This document shows, piece by piece, positions 48,101 through 61,400 of a stretch of DNA of 64,000 nt. Below the pieces are notes generated by a model that was not told the DNA's origin, made no database searches, and worked only from the letters and a program-made list of their open reading frames with translations. Origin of the DNA: Terebella lapidaria (lineage: Eukaryota; Annelida; Polychaeta; Terebellida; Terebellidae); NCBI GenBank assembly GCA_949152475.1, contig CASCJZ010000009.1:62001-126000 (forward strand), in the 5' to 3' direction. A program made the translations under genes and the position numbers. How positions within the stretch are numbered: the stretch's first letter is position 1; every line of letters starts with the position of its first letter.

Positions 48101-51100
48101 AAACAGACAGACAGACAGACAGACAAACAAACAAACAAACGGAACTGACCAACATAGTTGTCGAATTTTCAATTCGTCAACTAATAAAGCTCCGCAAGTA
48201 GAAGAGACCCTGCGTATATCCGTTTCATGTACAGGATCTTTGGTTTTTAGATGAATGGTGCTCCCTACGCATTTTCGTAAATGTCGATAGTGCTGATATA
48301 AAAGAGCCCCTGGCTCGCCAGAGATTGTATTTAAACAAGAGTTTTAGGCTTTGTTATATCACTTGTGCATTACTGAGTTAGAAAACCACAGAAATGTTGC
48401 TTTAGATCAGTATTCAGATGCATACAAGGTATATTGTATTACTACGCGACCGAGTGTTGATATTAGAGACGGTACATGTGCACAGGGGGTAATCGTTTCC
48501 ACATCTTATTGAGTTGTAAACGGGCTGACGAACAGATTTACCCCAGGTCTCTTTAAGTCTTGATATCTCAGCGAGTTTTCAAGTTATTTTGAACATGAAA
48601 AGTGCACCTTAAACTAGAAATAACACCGCATTTTTCCACAAAACAGCTTCAAAATTCAATGTTCAATGATTTTTTGAAAATTGGATCCAGAGGAAAAATA
48701 AATGTATCCATAAAACCCGGAATCCGGATCCGATCCGGATGAAATTTTGTCAGTTTATGGACCATGATAGTCCGCCACTTTATAGGAAAAATCAAGCTGA
48801 AATATGCTCAATAGACCGAAATATAATATAAAATATAAGTTAAATGGAGTTTTCAATGTTAAATTCAAATAGCTGTCAAATCCGTAATCCGGGTCCGATC
48901 CGGGTCAAAATTATAATGTGTGTATAGGATGTCATTCTACACATGTGACTAAAATTTCAAGAGAATTCATTGAAAATTGAACGAGTTATGAATTTTTGAA
49001 AAATCGCCCCATGTTAAAGATAGGGATTTTTCGAGTTTTCAAGAATTTTTGATGACGTCATCAATAAACCGATTTTCTTCAAAAACTTTCGGTGTCCTTC
49101 CTGGGTGAATACCTACCTATCAGAAAAATTTGGTGATGCTCGCACTAAAACTGTGGCCTGTAACGTGCAAACAGACAGACAGACAGACAGACAAACAAAC
49201 AAACAAACGGAACTGACCAACATAGTTGTCGAATTTTCAATTCGTCAACTAATAAAGCTCCGCAAGTAGAAGAGACCCTGCGTATATCCGTTTCATGTAC
49301 AGGATCTTTGGTTTTTAGATGAGTGGTGCTCCCTACGCATTTTCGTAAATGTCGATAGTGCTGATATAAAAGAGCCCCTGGCTCGCCAGAGATTGTATTT
49401 AAACAAGAGTTTTAGGCTTTGTTATATCACTTGTGCATTACTGAGTTAGAAAACCACAGAAATGTTGCTTTAGATCAGTATTCAGATGCATACAAGGTAT
49501 ATTGTATTACTACGCGACCGAGTGTTGATATTAGAGACGGTACATGTGCACAGGGGGTAATCGTTTCCACATCTTATTGAGTTGTAAACGGGCTGACGAA
49601 CAGATTTACCCCAGGTCTCTTTAAGTCTTGATATCTCAGCGAGTTTTCAAGTTATTTTGAACATGAAAAGTGCACCTTAAACTAGAAATAACACCGCATT
49701 TTTCCACAAAACAGCTTCAAAATTCAATGTTCAATGATTTTTTGAAAATTGGATCCAGAGGAAAAATAAATGTATCCATAAAACCCGGAATCCGGATCCG
49801 ATCCGGATGAAATTTTGTCAGTTTATGGACCATGATAGTCCGCCACTTTATAGGAAAAATCAAGCTGAAATATGCTCAATAGACCGAAATATAATATAAA
49901 ATATAAGTTAAATGGAGTTTTCAATGTTAAATTCAAATAGCTGTCAAATCCGTAATCCGGGTCCGATCCGGGTCAAAATTATAATGTGTGTATAGGATGT
50001 CATTCTACACATGTGACTAAAATTTCAAGAGAATTCATTGAAAATTGAACGAGTTATGAATTTTTGAAAAATCGCCCCATGTTAAAGATAGGGATTTTTC
50101 GAGTTTTCAAGAATTTTTGATGACGTCATCAATAAACCGATTTTCTTCAAAAACTTTCGGTGTCCTTCCTGGGTGAATACCTACCTATCAGAAAAATTTG
50201 GTGATGCTCGCACTAAAACTGTGGCCTGTAACGTGCAAACAGACAGACAGACAGACAGACAAACAAACAAACAAACGGAACTGACCAACATAGTTGTCGA
50301 ATTTTCAATTCGTCAACTAATAAAGCTCCGCAAGTAGAAGAGACCCTGCGTATATCCGTTTCATGTACAGGATCTTTGGTTTTTAGATGAATGGTGCTCC
50401 CTACGCATTTTCGTAAATGTCGATAGTGCTGATATAAAAGAGCCCCTGGCTCGCCAGAGATTGTATTTAAACAAGAGTTTTAGGCTTTGTTATATCACTT
50501 GTGCATTACTGAGTTAGAAAACCACAGAAATGTTGCTTTAGATCAGTATTCAGATGCATACAAGGTATATTGTATTACTACGCGACCGAGTGTTGATATT
50601 AGAGACGGTACATGTGCACAGGGGGTAATCGTTTCCACATCTTATTGAGTTGTAAACGGGCTGACGAACAGATTTACCCCAGGTCTCTTTAAGTCTTGAT
50701 ATCTCAGCGAGTTTTCAAGTTATTTTGAACATGAAAAGTGCACCTTAAACTAGAAATAACACCGCATTTTTCCACAAAACAGCTTCAAAATTCAATGTTC
50801 AATGATTTTTTGAAAATTGGATCCAGAGGAAAAATAAATGTATCCATAAAACCCGGAATCCGGATCCGATCCGGATGAAATTTTGTCAGTTTATGGACCA
50901 TGATAGTCCGCCACTTTATAGGAAAAATCAAGCTGAAATATGCTCAATAGACCGAAATATAATATAAAATATAAGTTAAATGGAGTTTTCAATGTTAAAT
51001 TCAAATAGCTGTCAAATCCGTAATCCGGGTCCGATCCGGGTCAAAATTATAATGTGTGTATAGGATGTCATTCTACACATGTGACTAAAATTTCAAGAGA

Positions 51101-54100
51101 ATTCATTGAAAATTGAACGAGTTATGAATTTTTGAAAAATCGCCCCATGTTAAAGATAGGGATTTTTCGAGTTTTCAAGAATTTTTGATGACGTCATCAA
51201 TAAACCGATTTTCTTCAAAAACTTTCGGTGTCCTTCCTGGGTGAATACCTACCTATCAGAAAAATTTGGTGATGCTCGCACTAAAACTGTGGCCTGTAAC
51301 GTGCAAACAGACAGACAGACAGACAGACAAACAAACAAACAAACGGAACTGACCAACATAGTTGTCGAATTTTCAATTCGTCAACTAATAAAGCTCCGCA
51401 AGTAGAAGAGACCCTGCGTATATCCGTTTCATGTACAGGATCTTTGGTTTTTAGATGAATGGTGCTCCCTACGCATTTTCGTAAATGTCGATAGTGCTGA
51501 TATAAAAGAGCCCCTGGCTCGCCAGAGATTGTATTTAAACAAGAGTTTTAGGCTTTGTTATATCACTTGTGCATTACTGAGTTAGAAAACCACAGAAATG
51601 TTGCTTTAGATCAGTATTCAGATGCATACAAGGTATATTGTATTACTACGCGACCGAGTGTTGATATTAGAGACGGTACATGTGCACAGGGGGTAATCGT
51701 TTCCACATCTTATTGAGTTGTAAACGGGCTGACGAACAGATTTACCCCAGGTCTCTTTAAGTCTTGATATCTCAGCGAGTTTTCAAGTTATTTTGAACAT
51801 GAAAAGTGCACCTTAAACTAGAAATAACACCGCATTTTTCCACAAAACAGCTTCAAAATTCAATGTTCAATGATTTTTTGAAAATTGGATCCAGAGGAAA
51901 AATAAATGTATCCATAAAACCCGGAATCCGGATCCGATCCGGATGAAATTTTGTCAGTTTATGGACCATGATAGTCCGCCACTTTATAGGAAAAATCAAG
52001 CTGAAATATGCTCAATAGACCGAAATATAATATAAAATATAAGTTAAATGGAGTTTTCAATGTTAAATTCAAATAGCTGTCAAATCCGTAATCCGGGTCC
52101 GATCCGGGTCAAAATTATAATGTGTGTATAGGATGTCATTCTACACATGTGACTAAAATTTCAAGAGAATTCATTGAAAATTGAACGAGTTATGAATTTT
52201 TGAAAAATCGCCCCATGTTAAAGATAGGGATTTTTCGAGTTTTCAAGAATTTTTGATGACGTCATCAATAAACCGATTTTCTTCAAAAACTTTCGGTGTC
52301 CTTCCTGGGTGAATACCTACCTATCAGAAAAATTTGGTGATGCTCGCACTAAAACTGTGGCCTGTAACGTGCAAACAGACAGACAGACAGACAGACAAAC
52401 AAACAAACAAACGGAACTGACCAACATAGTTGTCGAATTTTCAATTCGTCAACTAATAAAGCTCCGCAAGTAGAAGAGACCCTGCGTATATCCGTTTCAT
52501 GTACAGGATCTTTGGTTTTTAGATGAATGGTGCTCCCTACGCATTTTCGTAAATGTCGATAGTGCTGATATAAAAGAGCCCCTGGCTCGCCAGAGATTGT
52601 ATTTAAACAAGAGTTTTAGGCTTTGTTATATCACTTGTGCATTACTGAGTTAGAAAACCACAGAAATGTTGCTTTAGATCAGTATTCAGATGCATACAAG
52701 GTATATTGTATTACTACGCGACCGAGTGTTGATATTAGAGACGGTACATGTGCACAGGGGGTAATCGTTTCCACATCTTATTGAGTTGTAAACGGGCTGA
52801 CGAACAGATTTACCCCAGGTCTCTTTAAGTCTTGATATCTCAGCGAGTTTTCAAGTTATTTTGAACATGAAAAGTGCACCTTAAACTAGAAATAACACCG
52901 CATTTTTCCACAAAACAGCTTCAAAATTCAATGTTCAATGATTTTTTGAAAATTGGATCCAGAGGAAAAATAAATGTATCCATAAAACCCGGAATCCGGA
53001 TCCGATCCGGATGAAATTTTGTCAGTTTATGGACCATGATAGTCCGCCACTTTATAGGAAAAATCAAGCTGAAATATGCTCAATAGACCGAAATATAATA
53101 TAAAATATAAGTTAAATGGAGTTTTCAATGTTAAATTCAAATAGCTGTCAAATCCGTAATCCGGGTCCGATCCGGGTCAAAATTATAATGTGTGTATAGG
53201 ATGTCATTCTACACATGTGACTAAAATTTCAAGAGAATTCATTGAAAATTGAACGAGTTATGAATTTTTGAAAAATCGCCCCATGTTAAAGATAGGGATT
53301 TTTCGAGTTTTCAAGAATTTTTGATGACGTCATCAATAAACCGATTTTCTTCAAAAACTTTCGGTGTCCTTCCTGGGCGAATACCTACCTATCAGAAAAA
53401 TTTGGTGATGCTCGCACTAAAACTGTGGCCTGTAACGTGCAAACAGACAGACAGACAGACAGACAAACAAACAAACAAACGGAACTGACCAACATAGTTG
53501 TCGAATTTTCAATTCGTCAACTAATAAAGCTCCGCAAGTAGAAGAGACCCTGCGTATATCCGTTTCATGTACAGGATCTTTGGTTTTTAGATGAATGGTG
53601 CTCCCTACGCATTTTCGTAAATGTCGATAGTGCTGATATAAAAGAGCCCCTGGCTCGCCAGAGATTGTATTTAAACAAGAGTTTTAGGCTTTGTTATATC
53701 ACTTGTGCATTACTGAGTTAGAAAACCACAGAAATGTTGCTTTAGATCAGTATTCAGATGCATACAAGGTATATTGTATTACTACGCGACCGAGTGTTGA
53801 TATTAGAGACGGTACATGTGCACAGGGGGTAATCGTTTCCACATCTTATTGAGTTGTAAACGGGCTGACGAACAGATTTACCCCAGGTCTCTTTAAGTCT
53901 TGATATCTCAGCGAGTTTTCAAGTTATTTTGAACATGAAAAGTGCACCTTAAACTAGAAATAACACCGCATTTTTCCACAAAACAGCTTCAAAATTCAAT
54001 GTTCAATGATTTTTTGAAAATTGGATCCAGAGGAAAAATAAATGTATCCATAAAACCCGGAATCCGGATCCGATCCGGATGAAATTTTGTCAGTTTATGG

Positions 54101-55611
54101 ACCATGATAGTCCGCCACTTTATAGGAAAAATCAAGCTGAAATATGCTCAATAGACCGAAATATAATATAAAATATAAGTTAAATGGAGTTTTCAATGTT
54201 AAATTCAAATAGCTGTCAAATCCGTAATCCGGGTCCGATCCGGGTCAAAATTATAATGTGTGTATAGGATGTCATTCTACACATGTGACTAAAATTTCAA
54301 GAGAATTCATTGAAAATTGAACGAGTTATGAATTTTTGAAAAATCGCCCCATGTTAAAGATAGGGATTTTTCGAGTTTTCAAGAATTTTTGATGACGTCA
54401 TCAATAAACCGATTTTCTTCAAAAACTTTCGGTGTCCTTCCTGGGTGAATACCTACCTATCAGAAAAATTTGGTGATGCTCGCACTAAAACTGTGGCCTG
54501 TAACGTGCAAACAGACAGACAGACAGACAGACAAACAAACAAACAAACGGAACTGACCAACATAGTTGTCGAATTTTCAATTCGTCAACTAATAAAGCTC
54601 CGCAAGTAGAAGAGACCCTGCGTATATCCGTTTCATGTACAGGATCTTTGGTTTTTAGATGAATGGTGCTCCCTACGCATTTTCGTAAATGTCGATAGTG
54701 CTGATATAAAAGAGCCCCTGGCTCGCCAGAGATTGTATTTAAACAAGAGTTTTAGGCTTTGTTATATCACTTGTGCATTACTGAGTTAGAAAACCACAGA
54801 AATGTTGCTTTAGATCAGTATTCAGATGCATACAAGGTATATTGTATTACTACGCGACCGAGTGTTGATATTAGAGACGGTACATGTGCACAGGGGGTAA
54901 TCGTTTCCACATCTTATTGAGTTGTAAACGGGCTGACGAACAGATTTACCCCAGGTCTCTTTAAGTCTTGATATCTCAGCGAGTTTTCAAGTTATTTTGA
55001 ACATGAAAAGTGCACCTTAAACTAGAAATAACACCGCATTTTTCCACAAAACAGCTTCAAAATTCAATGTTCAATGATTTTTTGAAAATTGGATCCAGAG
55101 GAAAAATAAATGTATCCATAAAACCCGGAATCCGGATCCGATCCGGATGAAATTTTGTCAGTTTATGGACCATGATAGTCCGCCACTTTATAGGAAAAAT
55201 CAAGCTGAAATATGCTCAATAGACCGAAATATAATATAAAATATAAGTTAAATGGAGTTTTCAATGTTAAATTCAAATAGCTGTCAAATCCGTAATCCGG
55301 GTCCGATCCGGGTCAAAATTATAATGTGTGTATAGGATGTCATTCTACACATGTGACTAAAATTTCAAGAGAATTCATTGAAAATTGAACGAGTTATGAA
55401 TTTTTGAAAAATCGCCCCATGTTAAAGATAGGGATTTTTCGAGTTTTCAAGAATTTTTGATGACGTCATCAATAAACCGATTTTCTTCAAAAACTTTCGG
55501 TGTCCTTCCTGGGTGAATACCTACCTATCAGAAAAATTTGGTGATGCTCGCACTAAAACTGTGGCCTGTAACGTGCAAACAGACAGACAGACAGACAGAC
55601 AAACAAACAAA
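33180..55611 (+). repeat. 1068 bp satellite array, 21 tandem monomers
   Basis: Monomers start at 33180, 34248, 35316, 36384, 37452, 38520, 39592, 40660, 41728, 42796, 43864, 44932, 46000, 47068, 48136, 49204, 50272, 51340, 52408, 53476 and 54544. All are 1068 bp except the one at 38520, which is 1072 bp through one extra AAAC. Scanning by eye found only four single-base differences: 42495 (G to A), 43183 (G to A), 49323 (A to G) and 53378 (T to C). Each monomer holds the HINE 3' hairpin, TATA core, two GC-rich ATCCGG clusters, the CRE palindrome and the ACAG/ACAA microsatellite. There is no credible ORF. The unit is the 3' part of a family I HINE with an added core. Confidence 0.95.
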
Positions 55612-55824
55612 TGAAGCAATCGCTCAAAGAGCTAGGACTTGGCAAAATAAAGTAATGAACTTGAAAAGAAGTCTATAAAAAACAGCTAAAAAACGTTTTG
55701 AGAGAGACTTGAATAGTTATTTTTTGTTAAATTATCTGCTTGCTGTCAAGTAAGTCGTACATGTATTAAATTGTGCAGTTATGCTATAAAAGACATGATC
55801 CTGTAAGTTTGAGAGAAAAAACAA

Positions 55825-55899
55825 GTTTTGAGAGAGAGTTGAACCCGGGTCTGTGGATTCAAAGTCCTGAGCTCTATGCACAGCACCAAAGTTGCCGAC
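55825..55899 (-). repeat. tRNA-like sequence, first-position type
   Basis: GGGTTCAACTC, loop CTTTGAA, TGCATAGAGC. Confidence 0.55.
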
Positions 55900-55989
55900 A
55901 GTGTGAAGGGGTGTATTTATTGTATGTACTGCTAAAAACCGGGAAGGGGGCCCGTTCCTTTGCCGGTTCGTCATCGTCAGCAGTCCTAA

Positions 55990-56019
55990 TATAAGGGAGC
56001 CTGTGGCTTGACACAGACT
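55990..56019 (+). promoter_or_regulatory. TATA core of alpha unit 5
   Basis: TATAAGGGAGCC then ACAGACTGTATTTAG at the usual spacing. Confidence 0.3.
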
Positions 56020-56365
56020 GTATTTAGACTAGAGTTTTAGGCTTTGTTATATCACTTGTACATCACTGAGTTAGAAAACCACTGAAATGTTGTTTGAGAT
56101 CTGCATCTGGATACGTATATGATATACTGTATTGCTATGCAACCGAGCGTGTGTATTTAGGACGGGACATGTCCACAGGGGGTAATCGTTTCTACAGCTT
56201 ATTGGCGTGTGAACGGATTGAGAATCAGATTCACCCCACTGCTCTTTCTACTTTGATATCTCGGCGAGTTTTCAATCCATTCCAAATGTAAAAGGTGCAT
56301 TATAAACTAGAAATAACACTGCAACTGACTGTATAAAAACTAAGTTAGAGATAAAAGAGATTAGA

Positions 56366-56440
56366 GTTTTGAGGGAGGATTGAACACGGGTCTTTGGATT
56401 CAAAGTCTTACGCTCTATCCACTGCACCAACGTTGCCGAC
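56366..56440 (-). repeat. tRNA-like sequence, second-position type
   Basis: GGTGCAGTGGATAGAGC, loop CTTTGAA, GTGTTCAATCC. The C-to-T change brings the B box nearer to the tRNA consensus. Confidence 0.6.
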
Positions 56441-56890
56441 AGTGTGAAGAAGTGTATTCCATGTAACAGTTACTTTACGGTTTTCCAGCCTCCATAGTTA
56501 TAGTTATGTAACGGTTTTTCAGTCGCCAAGACAACAGTTTTTAAGCTATGACCTTCAAAATCAATAGGCTTGTGCAGGAGTCTTATGCGCATCTTCTTTG
56601 AAAATTTCATGTCATTCCGACAAGGATTGCGCCCGCTGTCGTGCGAACAGACGGACAGAACACATATTTGATCGCTGAGCAACATACAACTGAAGCAATC
56701 GCTCAAAGAGCTAGGACTTGGCAAAATAAAGTAATGAACTTGAAAAGAAGTCTATAATAAACCAGCTAAAAAACGTTTTGAGAGAGACTTGAATAGTTTT
56801 TTCTAGTTGCTGTTAAGTAAGTTGTACATGTATTAAATTGTGCAGTGATGCTATAAAAGACATGATCTTGTAAGTTAGAGAGAAAAAACA

Positions 56891-56967
56891 AGTTTTGAGA
56901 GAGAGTTGAACCCGGGTCTGTGGATTCGAAGTCTTGAGCTCTACGCACTGCACCAACGAGGCTGACA
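56891..56967 (-). repeat. tRNA-like sequence in the composite unit
   Basis: A-box region TTGGTGCAGTGCGTAGAGC is close to consensus; loop CTTCGAA (TCG); B-box-like GGGTTCAACTC. Confidence 0.6.
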
Positions 56968-57072
56968 GCATCAATTGTGTTGTATTGTAACGGGTTCTTG
57001 AAGGCAAATTACTGTTAAAAACCGGGAATGGGGCTGAACTCTACGCCGTTTCGTCACCCAGGATAGTTCTGA

Positions 57073-57103
57073 TATAAAAGAGCCTGTCGCTTGCCACAGA
57101 TTG
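57073..57103 (+). promoter_or_regulatory. TATA core of the composite unit
   Basis: TATAAAAGAGCC followed by ACAGATTGTATTTAG. Intermediate in sequence between the satellite and alpha versions. Confidence 0.35.
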
Positions 57104-57491
57104 TATTTAGACAAGAGTTTTAGGCTTCGTTATATCACTTGTACACCTCTGAATCAGAAAACAAAAGAAATGTTGTTTGAGATCTGCATTTGGATACTTT
57201 TATGATATACTGTATTACTACGCAACCGAGATGGAACGATATAATGATGTATGTATTATTGATAGAATGGAGCTAACACGGATGCGCTATGATGTATAAA
57301 AGACACGATCATGATGGAACCAATGAAACACTGTTAAGTGATATTTTTAGCGACAAATAGTTAAGTATGATGACATGAAAACTATGAAAATTACTCCTGG
57401 TACATTTATTTGCTGAATACCTACATTATGAATGCGTTGTTTTGTTATTTGGAATTAAATACTTGATCGTGTAAGCAAGCGATAAAAAAAA

Positions 57492-57555
57492 TAGTTTCAA
57501 GAGAGACTCGAACACGGGTCTGTGGATTTAAAGTCCTAAGCTCTATGTCGCAGGC
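57492..57555 (-). repeat. truncated tRNA-like sequence
   Basis: Keeps GTGTTCGAGTC (close to a B box) and loop CTTTAAA, but the A-box half is largely missing. Confidence 0.4.
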
Positions 57556-58474
57556 AATGTGAGGTGGTGTATTTCGTATAGCAATGCTATCACGGTTTTC
57601 ATGTGATTTGTCAAGTAACGATTTTTCCGTTACCATGACAACAGTTTTAGAGCTATGATGTTCCAAATCAACAGGGTTATGCGGATGTTTTGTGCACATA
57701 CTCTGTGAGAATCTCGTCAAAATCACACAAGAATTGACTGCACAGCAATGTGTTAAACTTTGGATCCGAAATTCCTGACCCCCATGTATTTCACCTGGAG
57801 TTTGATTCGTCAATTTTGATTCAATCACTGTCGGACATACATCAAAATATGCAGAATTGGCCATAGTAAAATAGGTGGACAATTTTGGAAGTGCAGGTGG
57901 AATGAAAGTGGAGTTATGACGATTTTTAATTTTTTGGTTTTTCAATGACCTTGGCGGTAATTCTTGACCTTTGACCTTGAGAAACAACAGGAATATGCCG
58001 ACATTTGGTGTGCATATGCTGTGAAAATTTCATAAGAATCCGAAAAGAATTGACTGCACAGCAATGCATGAAACTTTTGATAGAGAAACTCCTGACCCTC
58101 GTCTTTTTAACCTGGAGTCAAAATCGTCAATTTTGATGCAACAGCTGTCGGCCATACATCAAAAGATGCAGAATTGGCCATAGTAATCGATGCAAGAAAT
58201 CTCGAAACTCCAGATGAAATATAACTGGAGTTATTACGATTTTTAATATTATGGTTTTTGAACGACCTTGGCGTCAATTTTTGACCTTTGACCTTCAGAA
58301 ACGAAAGGCTTATGAGGAAGATCCTTGCACATGTTGTGTCAAAATTTCATGAAAATCCGACAAGAATTGCGCCCGCTATCGTGCGAACGGACGGACAGAC
58401 AAACATACAAACAAACAAACAAACAAACAAGATGACTGACCAACATACTTGGCAAAATTTATTTTGCCAAGTAA

Positions 58475-61400
58475 CAAACGGAACTGACCAACATAGTTGT
58501 CGAATTTTCAATTCGTCAACTAATAAAGCTCCGCAAGTAGAAGAGACCCTGCGTATATCCGTTTCATGTACAGGATCTTTGGTTTTTAGATGAATGGTGC
58601 TCCCTACGCATTTTCGTAAATGTCGATAGTGCTGATATAAAAGAGCCCCTGGCTCGCCAGAGATTGTATTTAAACAAGAGTTTTAGGCTTTGTTATATCA
58701 CTTGTGCATTACTGAGTTAGAAAACCACAGAAATGTTGCTTTAGATCAGTATTCAGATGCATACAAGGTATATTGTATTACCACGCGACCGAGTGTTGAT
58801 ATTAGAGACGGTACATGTGCACAGGGGGTAATCGTTTCCACATCTTATTGAGTTGTAAACGGGCTGACGAACAGATTTACCCCAGGTCTCTTTAAGTCTT
58901 GATATCTCAGCGAGTTTTCAAGTTATTTTGAACATGAAAAGTGCACCTTAAACTAGAAATAACACCGCATTTTTCCACAAAACAGCTTCAAAATTCAATG
59001 TTCAATGATTTTTTGAAAATTGGATCCAGAGGAAAAATAAATGTATCCATAAAACCCGGAATCCGGATCCGATCCGGATGAAATTTTGTCAGTTTATGGA
59101 CCATGATAGTCCGCCACTTTATAGGAAAAATCAAGCTGAAATATGCTCAATAGACCGAAATATAATATAAAATATAAGTTAAATGGAGTTTTCAATGTTA
59201 AATTCAAATAGCTGTCAAATCCGTAATCCGGGTCCGATCCGGGTCAAAATTATAATGTGTGTATAGGATGTCATTCTACACATGTGACTAAAATTTCAAG
59301 AGAATTCATTGAAAATTGAACGAGTTATGAATTTTTGAAAAATCGCCCCATGTTAAAGATAGGGATTTTTCGAGTTTTCAAGAATTTTTGATGACGTCAT
59401 CAATAAACCGATTTTCTTCAAAAACTTTCGGTGTCCTTCCTGGGTGAATACCTACCTATCAGAAAAATTTGGTGATGCTCGCACTAAAACTGTGGCCTGT
59501 AACGTGCAAACAGACAGACAGACAGACAGACAAACAAACAAACAAACGGAACTGACCAACATAGTTGTCGAATTTTCAATTCGTCAACTAATAAAGCTCC
59601 GCAAGTAGAAGAGACCCTGCGTATATCCGTTTCATGTACAGGATCTTTGGTTTTTAGATGAATGGTGCTCCCTACGCATTTTCGTAAATGTCGATAGTGC
59701 TGATATAAAAGAGCCCCTGGCTCGCCAGAGATTGTATTTAAACAAGAGTTTTAGGCTTTGTTATATCACTTGTGCATTACTGAGTTAGAAAACCACAGAA
59801 ATGTTGCTTTAGATCAGTATTCAGATGCATACAAGGTATATTGTATTACTACGCGACCGAGTGTTGATATTAGAGACGGTACATGTGCACAGGGGGTAAT
59901 CGTTTCCACATCTTATTGAGTTGTAAACGGGCTGACGAACAGATTTACCCCAGGTCTCTTTAAGTCTTGATATCTCAGCGAGTTTTCAAGTTATTTTGAA
60001 CATGAAAAGTGCACCTTAAACTAGAAATAACACCGCATTTTTCCACAAAACAGCTTCAAAATTCAATGTTCAATGATTTTTTGAAAATTGGATCCAGAGG
60101 AAAAATAAATGTATCCATAAAACCCGGAATCCGGATCCGATCCGGATGAAATTTTGTCAGTTTATGGACCATGATAGTCCGCCACTTTATAGGAAAAATC
60201 AAGCTGAAATATGCTCAATAGACCGAAATATAATATAAAATATAAGTTAAATGGAGTTTTCAATGTTAAATTCAAATAGCTGTCAAATCCGTAATCCGGG
60301 TCCGATCCGGGTCAAAATTATAATGTGTGTATAGGATGTCATTCTACACATGTGACTAAAATTTCAAGAGAATTCATTGAAAATTGAACGAGTTATGAAT
60401 TTTTGAAAAATCGCCCCATGTTAAAGATAGGGATTTTTCGAGTTTTCAAGAATTTTTGATGACGTCATCAATAAACCGATTTTCTTCAAAAACTTTCGGT
60501 GTCCTTCCTGGGTGAATACCTACCTATCAGAAAAATTTGGTGATGCTCGCACTAAAACTGTGGCCTGTAACGTGCAAACAGACAGACAGACAGACAGACA
60601 AACAAACAAACAAACGGAACTGACCAACATAGTTGTCGAATTTTCAATTCGTCAACTAATAAAGCTCCGCAAGTAGAAGAGACCCTGCGTATATCCGTTT
60701 CATGTACAGGATCTTTGGTTTTTAGATGAATGGTGCTCCCTACGCATTTTCGTAAATGTCGATAGTGCTGATATAAAAGAGCCCCTGGCTCGCCAGAGAT
60801 TGTATTTAAACAAGAGTTTTAGGCTTTGTTATATCACTTGTGCATTACTGAGTTAGAAAACCACAGAAATGTTGCTTTAGATCAGTATTCAGATGCATAC
60901 AAGGTATATTGTATTACTACGCGACCGAGTGTTGATATTAGAGACGGTACATGTGCACAGGGGGTAATCGTTTCCACATCTTATTGAGTTGTAAACGGGC
61001 TGACGAACAGATTTACCCCAGGTCTCTTTAAGTCTTGATATCTCAGCGAGTTTTCAAGTTATTTTGAACATGAAAAGTGCACCTTAAACTAGAAATAACA
61101 CCGCATTTTTCCACAAAACAGCTTCAAAATTCAATGTTCAATGATTTTTTGAAAATTGGATCCAGAGGAAAAATAAATGTATCCATAAAACCCGGAATCC
61201 GGATCCGATCCGGATGAAATTTTGTCAGTTTATGGACCATGATAGTCCGCCACTTTATAGGAAAAATCAAGCTGAAATATGCTCAATAGACCGAAATATA
61301 ATATAAAATATAAGTTAAATGGAGTTTTCAATGTTAAATTCAAATAGCTGTCAAATCCGTAATCCGGGTCCAATCCGGGTCAAAATTATAATGTGTGTAT

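Larger units (their letters stand above)
55612..56690 (+). mobile_element. HINE family II, alpha unit 5, nested in the satellite (no 3' hairpin)
   Basis: Begins TGAAGCAATCGCTC exactly where the monomer microsatellite is interrupted. Two tRNA-like sequences and a TATA core (55990). Ends AACATACAAC and abuts the next family II 5' end. Confidence 0.7.
56691..58474 (+). mobile_element. HINE family II, composite alpha/gamma unit with 3' hairpin
   Basis: 1784 bp. The left part follows alpha (tRNA-like, then core with TATAAAAG at 57073, here closest to the satellite core). The right part follows gamma (block with GATCATGATGGAACC, decayed tRNA-like, two 330 bp domains with DR1 sites, AAAC microsatellite, hairpin 58447-58472). 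It may represent the undivided ancestor of alpha and gamma, or a recombinant. The satellite resumes with CAAACGG at 58475. Confidence 0.65.

Noticed and set aside
33180..55611. A CRISPR array or prokaryotic repeat system
   Set aside because: The unit is over 1 kb with no spacers, and the sequence is clearly animal repeat DNA.
33180..55611. A centromeric satellite with CENP-B boxes
   Set aside because: Only a weak partial match (TGAGTTGTAAACGGG) to the CENP-B box was found; array form alone is not evidence of a centromere.
57445..57987. A 180-codon minus-strand frame, the longest outside the Helentron
   Set aside because: It starts at TTG, runs across a tRNA-like sequence and repeat domains, and is interrupted in the sister gamma units.
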